DNA of 64,000 nt from Ectocarpus siliculosus (lineage: Eukaryota > Sar > Phaeophyceae > Ectocarpales > Ectocarpaceae): positions 313,535 to 377,534 of the forward strand of contig FN649756.1 of NCBI GenBank assembly GCA_000310025.1, in the 5' to 3' direction. This document shows positions 57,709 through 64,000 of the stretch, one piece after another. Below the pieces are notes generated by a model. The model did no database searches. It saw only the letters and a program-made list of their open reading frames with translations, and was not told the DNA's origin. How positions within the stretch are numbered: the first letter of the stretch is position 1; each line of letters opens with the position of its first letter. The position numbers were made by a program, and so were the translations under genes.

Positions 57709-60073
57709 CCCCCCGGGGGGGGGGGGCGTCGTTTGTGGTGGGGAAGGTCATCTGGCTCGAAACTGTTGCTCTCTTCCACGCCATGATTCACTCCTCGACT
57801 GCTGTTTTTGTCTATGTCTTTGTCCTCCTCCCGTTCCCTCTTCTACTCCTACTGCTTCATCATGGCTGCCAAACGAATTCCCCTCATTGCCATCCTGGTT
57901 GTTTCTATCTGCACTACTACCAAGATCCCAACCTAGCTATTGGTCGTGGTGGAAACTGATCGAGACGTAGACTAGTCCCATGACGTTTGAAAACATCACG
58001 AGTTCGTACCCCATTTTTCGTGGTAAGACGTGTAGTCTGTACTGCTGTACACGTCAGGGTGTGTAGATCTAGAGCTGTTGTATACTCTTCAGAGTGTATT
58101 TGATTCGTACAACTACAACCATCCAGGGCTTTTTTGCGTTCCCTCATCAGCAAAGGGATTCCCCGTGGTTTGTCGACACACAGGTTACGTTGTTATTGGT
58201 CCAACTTCAACGGCCCGTCTGTCGTTTGCGACACCCTAAATACGGTTCGCATTGGTTCCAACGTATAGTCCGCGAGTCTGGCTGTCTGTACAGAAAGACT
58301 GACTGTTGAGAACATGCAAGGGCTGGTCAGGTGACATGCAGGATGGCCTTGCGTGTACCAGAAAATTCCAACATAGACTAGACAAACAAACTCGTTTCGT
58401 TGGTTTACGTTATGGACAATTTATTTATCTGTGTCGCGGGGTGGTTGGGACGCGTCGTACTATAGTCTACTACTGTGTACCGTCATCCTCGAGATCTGCT
58501 TTGTGTACCGCGTGCACTACTTTGTATTGTGCGATGCGCCCATGCTTTGTGCTTTTCATACAATTCCGCGAGCTAGAGTATTTCACGCAACTAATCTGTC
58601 GGAGGCGGATATACCACCTGTTCTTGATTCTCTGTCGCACTCGTCCCATTTATGCATAGAGACACTACTGGTTCTCTTCGCGAGTCGCGACATCTCTTTC
58701 AGTGCGCGTGCGTGCATGATGAACGACAAAACCCCAATCAATGAATGAGAGAGCCATCATCAGCGAGTACGCGGTACATCGTCGGAAGCCTGATGAACCT
58801 GCGCCGCCTTCCCACAAGCCATTTCAGGATTCTGTGCAATAGAGCTGCTGTGTATGATGTGCAGCTTTGCCGCACACTACACACCAGCTGTCTCGCAGTA
58901 GTGCCTGCTGTATCGCAGGATCGCACGCGGTTGGTGTCCTCACAGTCCCGCGGGGGACCCGCGGGGTGGGAGCAGAGAACCATGGGTTCCCGCAGGGAAA
59001 TACGACCTGCGTGTCCGTAGATCCGAGTCGTCGGACCGTCGGACCAGACCCGAGCCGGAGCAGAGCATCAGCAGACCGACAGAACAGACGAGCGTTAAGG
59101 ATGGCTGCCTATACCCACCCATCGACATGGCCACACGTGATATTGACCTTGGGCGGCTTTCCGTTCCCCCACCTTGAAGACTGCAGGTGATCTGGTTCGC
59201 GCCCCACGTTGCTTCGATGATCGGTATGCAGACAGAATTGGGTCTCCGTGTACTTGCTTGTGTTCAACCCAACACCGCTTGCACAAGCAAGAGATGCCTT
59301 GCTTAAACAGCACGCCTGCCGACCTTCCCGGCACCGCCGACATGAAACGCACCCGGATAAACCCACCCCGCAGCAATCAAGCACAGTGGTGATGCCGTAA
59401 GTCCTCGTACGTACGAGTTGTCGTCATGCTTTTCACCGACATATGCATAGTTGACTTTGGCGCAACGGCGGCTCTTCCGCTGCTGTTGCGTACTACAGCA
59501 GTATGTATGAGTACGGCACAGTATTGCAAACACGTGTGTTGTTCGTACGCTGCTGTGGCTGGTGGGTGCGCAATCGAGGCGGCTGTAGAGGAGCGCTCGA
59601 TGCCTGTTGGTGGCAAGCACCCTGGTGATTGCCGGAGTGCACCAAGACTCATCGAACTCTCTTTCAAACTTGTTGTTCGTTGCTGCCGTTGCCGTCATAC
59701 GTACAGCCATGTTCGTTCCCGCCGGTTGGCGGTGTACCCGATGCACGCTGTTTCCAACCCTTCCCTCGCTCGGCTTAGAAAAACCACTCTCGCGACAAAG
59801 CCTCCTCGTGCACCCCGATGTCAACTGCTTCGCGCTCCGCCTCACCAAACACCTTTTGCGGTGGCTGACCGACCCAAACCAGGCAAGAGATCGTGCCGGG
59901 GCCTGCAGCGACGGAAGACCCCACCTTGGTTAGGTTGCGGGGCGGCAGGACTTTCTGGCTCCAGAGGCGATTGGTCAATTCGATTTTCGGCGCAGTCTTC
60001 CACGGTATCGAGGGGATGTGGCCCAACCCTGACGAGTGAGAAACTACAGCAGTACCTGTGTCCTGGTGTCCAA
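57709..60073. other. Region with no recognised gene
   Basis: A G/C run at 57713-57727 adjoins the SINE-like element. Long open frames at 59426-60082 (+) and 59303-59848 (-) overlap each other and show no family resemblance or splice structure. Confidence 0.4.
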
Positions 60074-60260
60074 GATTTTTAGACCGACTCTACTTGCTGT
60101 ACGAACAACCCACATTGTGTAGTGCGTGTGTTCATGGATGTTTATTCGCGGGTAGATTTTTCGGCCGACTCTACTGGAACTACGGTAAGAACCCACATTG
60201 TGGAGCGTGGTGTTCAGGGTTGCTTATTCGCGGGTAGAGTTTTTCAGCCCACTCTTAATA
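60074..60260 (+). repeat. Tandem repeat with ~80-base unit
   Basis: Two full units and the start of a third. Each holds a CGACTCTACT-type block, AACCCACATTGTG and TTATTCGCGGGTAGA. Units begin at about 60074, 60154 and 60237. Confidence 0.85.
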
Positions 60261-61036
60261 CTTGGTGATAGACTTTGCTTAGTGTCGAATTGCCTCTCGG
60301 CTCATGTGCTGTGCACTATCATGCTCCAGGGTGTGTGTAGTATTTTTGTAATAGAATTTGCCGACGCTTACATATGTAGCTGAACAATCAACGAAGGCGG
60401 TGCTTGTTACTGTGTGCGAGGTATCTTAGAGTATCGAATTTCCGCGGCCCAACTACAGTACTGTAAGGTAGATGCTCGTCGAGGCATCACACGAGTCGGG
60501 GACAAGCAGTCTCCTATGGCTATTTTAAGACGACTGTCTCATTCCGAGCACATGAGCTACCCCGCTCCAAGTCACGGCCAATTGGGAATTTCGGCAGCAA
60601 CTGGCGGCGTTGCAGTATAGCACCTGCAATGCACAAGGAGAAGAATGACGGGTGTCATTCTTCCGATAGATAGTTCAAGCGCAGACAATGCATGTTGGCG
60701 CTGGTGTGACCGTACTGATGGTCCTAGAACTATTGAGCCGTTTTGTCCAAATAGCGTTGTCATGGTGCATGCACAGTACTCCAGAGGAGTGGGCCGAGCA
60801 CCTGACCCTGGGGATATCGGCTTCGCACTGCTCCATTGGGACTGCGTTCACCCGGAGTTGCGTTTTGCCGGGTTACACGTACTGGTCGCGCATCGATTCC
60901 GCCGTTTAGAGCAGTACGTGTGTAGTAAGACGGGGAGGGTAAGCACGTGCAGCGCACGTTCCGTTTTTGCGGTGTTTGTGCTGCTGTTGACCGTGCTGCC
61001 TGCCGCCCCGCGTTTTTTTTCTTTTGCGCGCGTCAG
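60261..61036. other. Probable upstream part of the kinase gene; exons not resolved
   Basis: A frame at about 60777-60906 (TPEEWAEHLTLGISASHCSI) follows a GTGCATGCACAG acceptor and may be coding, but its phase cannot be matched to the kinase exon at 61037. Confidence 0.3.
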
Positions 61037-63965
61037 TTCGGCGACGTTTGTTACACCCTTCAGAGAAGAGGATCGGACCCACGTGGCGGTAAAGATGTCA
61101 AGCCTGGAGAAAATGGCAACAGTTTCGCAAGAGAACGCCTTCAAAGAAATCTCCGTCATGGTCAGTGGGATTTCGCTTCGGCAGTGCAATTTTCTCATGC
61201 TGGCCGGTGTGCATGGGGCTATCGACGACGAGGCACGACTGACTGCTGTTTGTGCCGCCCATTCCGCTGGCGACTTTGGCGTCGGGGGGTTGGCCAAGTT
61301 GCACAAGTAGAGCAGAAGCAACCCGACTGTTGCCTTTGTCGTAAAGCTGACGGGGATATGTACATGGCGTCCGCGTTCCGAGCCAGCTCATTCAGCCACG
61401 GAGCTGCATGGTCAGCGTCGGGTCCCACGGCTATTGTAGGAATCGCCGCGGACCTTGCTTGTTATTGACTGTATTCTTAATTTTGTCCTTGCTCCTCATC
61501 TCAATCCAACCGTTTCACCCTTCCCTTGCTGCGTCTATCTGTCTTCCGCCCGTGCGTTGTACCAACCACATTTCTTTTTTGCCGTCTGGCTGACGTTGCA
61601 GAGGCACTTGATGCAAGCGGGTGAGCACCCGCACGTAATGCCGGTGATATCGGCGTGCATGTCAACGTGAGTCTCCCGCTGCCACTGGGCAAGCAGCAGC
61701 CCGCCTGGGTTGGGTGTGCCCCTCAATCCGATGCGATTGTTGTACCTAAGGGCCGGTTGACTTCTGTGTGGTGGCTTGGGGTCACCGGTAAGGCGCTTGT
61801 AGATGTGTTTGGAAAAAGTCGTCGCGCGATCTAGGCGTCTCCGGCTTTGATGCAATTCTTTGTTTTTCTATTTAGTTTCTTGGCCAACGTTAGACAGTAT
61901 CTGGGACTCTGACGGAGTCGATTAGTCGGCCTCCTCCTGTACACACGCAAGCACAAGCACCACGATACGGCTCAACAGACGGTGGAAAATAAACACAACA
62001 GCGGTGCTGCTTTTTGGCGATAAAGATCGGCGCTGAGTTAAACTGACACACGATAGTGTTGCTCATCTCGCTTGGGTGGAGCCAAAATATGAAAATATGT
62101 GCAGCAATCGCCGTGATACGTGGGAGCCCGCTTCTGCCAATCTTGTCTCTGGTTTTTCGATCCCATTCCCTTCCACGGGATTGAGCGATCATTTTTCTCC
62201 GACGGCCGTAGGAAGAGCCTTCGTTTGCATTGCAGGCGGTACGGTCCGGTACTTCGACATGAACGCCATGTCTGAGGTTTTTAGTCCGTCGCCAACGTAG
62301 CTGCTGCTCAAGTTTGGGCTACGTAGTGCAAGGTGGTCGATCCGATCTTCGCGGACACGGGTGAGGTGCATTGCCTCTTTGCTGTCTGTCTACACGTCTT
62401 CCGAATGAGCAGTCTGTGCCACCAGTGTTTCGTTTTCTAACGCATCACGGCCCCTCGTTGATGCACGTGCCTCCTTACGACACACCCACCTGCGATTCTA
62501 AGCTGCCGTTCTGCGGCCCCCCCCTTCTCCCCAGGACGCACTTGTTCGTGGTTACCCCCTTCTACATGGGGGGCGACTTGCTGTCACGGGTAGAACTGCA
62601 CGGAACGGGCGAGGGCAACGCAAGAAGATGGTTCCGGCAGATACTTCTGGGGTTGGCGTACATACACCAGCAGGTGAGGACGACCACGAAGGACCAGTTC
62701 CAGGGGAAGGTGTGGGCGCGATGGCGGTGTTCATTCCTGGGGGTAGGCTTGGGCCCATTTTGCTGTATTTTTTCTTATCACATGCTTCCGTTTTCCGGCA
62801 AGCATGTACGTCGTCTTTGATTTTTTGGCCAATTGATTGAATGCTCTTTGAGGCGATCTACGCTCGGAAGTATGGTTTGAATCTGTGCTTCTGCTTGGTG
62901 CATCCTAGCATTGGCGAGTTATGCTTGGGCTCTGTGGTGCTTTTGTTGCTACAGCGCAAGTGCAACACATCGGAGGAAATTCCTGAAAGTTTCCAATGGT
63001 TGATACCTCTACCTGTTACAGCGGAGAGAAAGACGGTGCCGTAACGGGTGGTACTGGAACGGAAGGGTCTCGTCGAGATGAGATTACATTTTCAAACGCG
63101 TGTCGTTCGGCGGTAGCGTTAGCGCTGTCTTGGTTCCGGAAATGGCGGGCTTGAAAATTCGATCGATAGCAATTGGGTGTATGTTCTTGGTCTTGCTTGG
63201 TTGATTTTGTGCGGAAAAGTACCCACGAGTAGCATACCAGCATTTTTTTTTCTGAGGACGGTCGTCGTCGATCTTGAGTCTCAGAAGCAGATCCCGAAAG
63301 AGACGGAGGCCTCGCCCAATTCGATCGCGGCGTGTGAGGTGTGCCCACCAAGCCGGCCGGAGCATTCTACGCAAAATATGCTATTAGTAGGCTTCTGGTA
63401 CGGCTTGTGAGAGGAGGTCAATTTTGTTTTTGGCCGGGGTCGTGCGGCTGATGAGCTGCGCGTTGGACGTAGGCCTGCTGGCGCGATGTGAATCGTGACA
63501 AGGCCCCCTTTTCCCGCGTGGGAGATGCTTATACCGTTTTTTCTTTCACAGCAAACTTCCCTTTCAACGCAGCGCGGAATACACCCGGTTTTTTTAAGAC
63601 TTTGAATTGTTGGTGAATAGGACCCCGCTTGGAATCGTCACGCCTGCTTCTACGGCAGGTCATGCTGTACGGATTTACAGGACTAACCTTCTACAACCGC
63701 CTTTGCTCGGCACGTGCTCTTTATAGAAAGCGAACGGTATTTGCCTTTTTTTTTTTCTTCTGTTTTTATCGCTTCTCTCGATGTTTTTCGTCCTTCATCC
63801 GTCAGGGGCTCTGCCACCACGACGTGAGCCCTGAGAACGTTGTGATCACCAACAACGGGGAGGCGGCGGTGGTAATGGACTTCGGCATGGTGCAGCGACT
63901 GCAGACGGGTCCTAACGGACAGGTGGTGCCAATGCGCGACCAGCATGTGTTTGGGAAGATGAGGC
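61037..63965 (+). CDS. Protein kinase, partial (runs off the window)
   Basis: Four exons: 61037-61160, 61602-61666, 62535-62673 and 63806-63965 (the last boundary is approximate). The first carries THVAVKMSSLEKM with the beta-3 lysine and NAFKEISVM with the alpha-C glutamate. The second is RHLMQAGEHPHVMPVISACM. The third has the hinge and alpha-D/E region (HLFVVTPFYMGGDLLSRVEL, WFRQILLGLAYIHQQ). The fourth holds the catalytic loop GLCHHDVSPENVVI, the DFG motif VMDFGM and HVFGKM before the activation-loop end. The catalytic Asp and Asn are present. The Lys two residues after the Asp is Ser, as in several stramenopile kinases with HxDxSxEN loops. The first exon needs a phase-2 partner upstream that supplies the glycine loop; it is not found. 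The end GAG|GCAAGG looks like a GC donor, since the next residues should read roughly YMAPE. Substrate unknown. Confidence 0.82.
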
Positions 63966-64000
63966 AAGGTTTTAGGTTGGGCTTGAAAAACTGTTGCGTT

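Noticed and set aside
59426-60082. 218-codon plus-strand open frame
   Set aside because: It overlaps other long frames on both strands, has no recognisable domain and no splice context.
60947-61160. Alternative frame with FGDVCYT, suggesting a kinase glycine loop
   Set aside because: It would put the VAVK lysine and alpha-C helix out of frame. The frame carrying VAVKMSS and FKEISVM is consistent with the next exons.

Overview
The window is nuclear DNA of an intron-rich eukaryote, almost certainly a brown alga close to Ectocarpus. Exons are short and high in GC at third positions. They are separated by several-hundred-base introns with long pyrimidine tracts, many GTGAGT donors and some C/G homopolymers. 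A leucine-rich-repeat ROCO GTPase built from 72-base, phase-1 LRR exons is a hallmark of Ectocarpus. I rebuilt gene models by hand from splice sites, reading phase and protein-family alignment. No prokaryotic features, CRISPR arrays, LTR elements or rRNA genes were seen.

Layout: (1) 157-5718 (+), a 5'-3' exonuclease with a preceding DNA-polymerase-I thumb-like segment and a C-tailed LINE fragment in one intron. (2) 7258-8433 (-), ribosomal protein uS10 (S20). (3) 9542-22246 (+), a 16-exon TBL1/EBI-type LisH-WD40 corepressor gene; its first intron holds a 100-N gap flanked by low-quality duplicate sequence. (4) 24191-27830 (+), ribosomal protein eL38. (5) 29575-31280 (-), a double-cupin protein. 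(6) 32002-33934 (+), a fibronectin-III domain with an inverted-repeat transposon in an intron; a later exon at 36478-36642 may belong to it. (7) 37535-42026 (+), a ChrR-like double-cupin protein. (8) 45564-56083 (+), the LRR-ROCO GTPase, with eight intact forward LRR exons, four decayed inverted LRR fragments and a possible membrane-anchored C-terminus. (9) 56941-57172 (-), a weak candidate terminal exon. (10) 61037 to about 63967 (+), a protein kinase that runs off the window.

The genes do not form an evident pathway. Two are translation housekeeping genes, one is chromatin/corepressor machinery, one is organelle-type DNA processing, and the LRR-ROCO belongs to a family proposed to act in recognition or immunity in brown algae. 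The mobile DNA is the more unusual part. A LINE 3' end and two copies of a roughly 520-base SINE-like element share the same tail, ending in poly-C rather than poly-A. C tails sit just upstream of 3' splice sites in several genes. A ten-base mini-hairpin motif, TACAGCAGTA, occurs at least 15 times on the two strands. There are also at least three other inverted-repeat or tRNA-derived repeat families.
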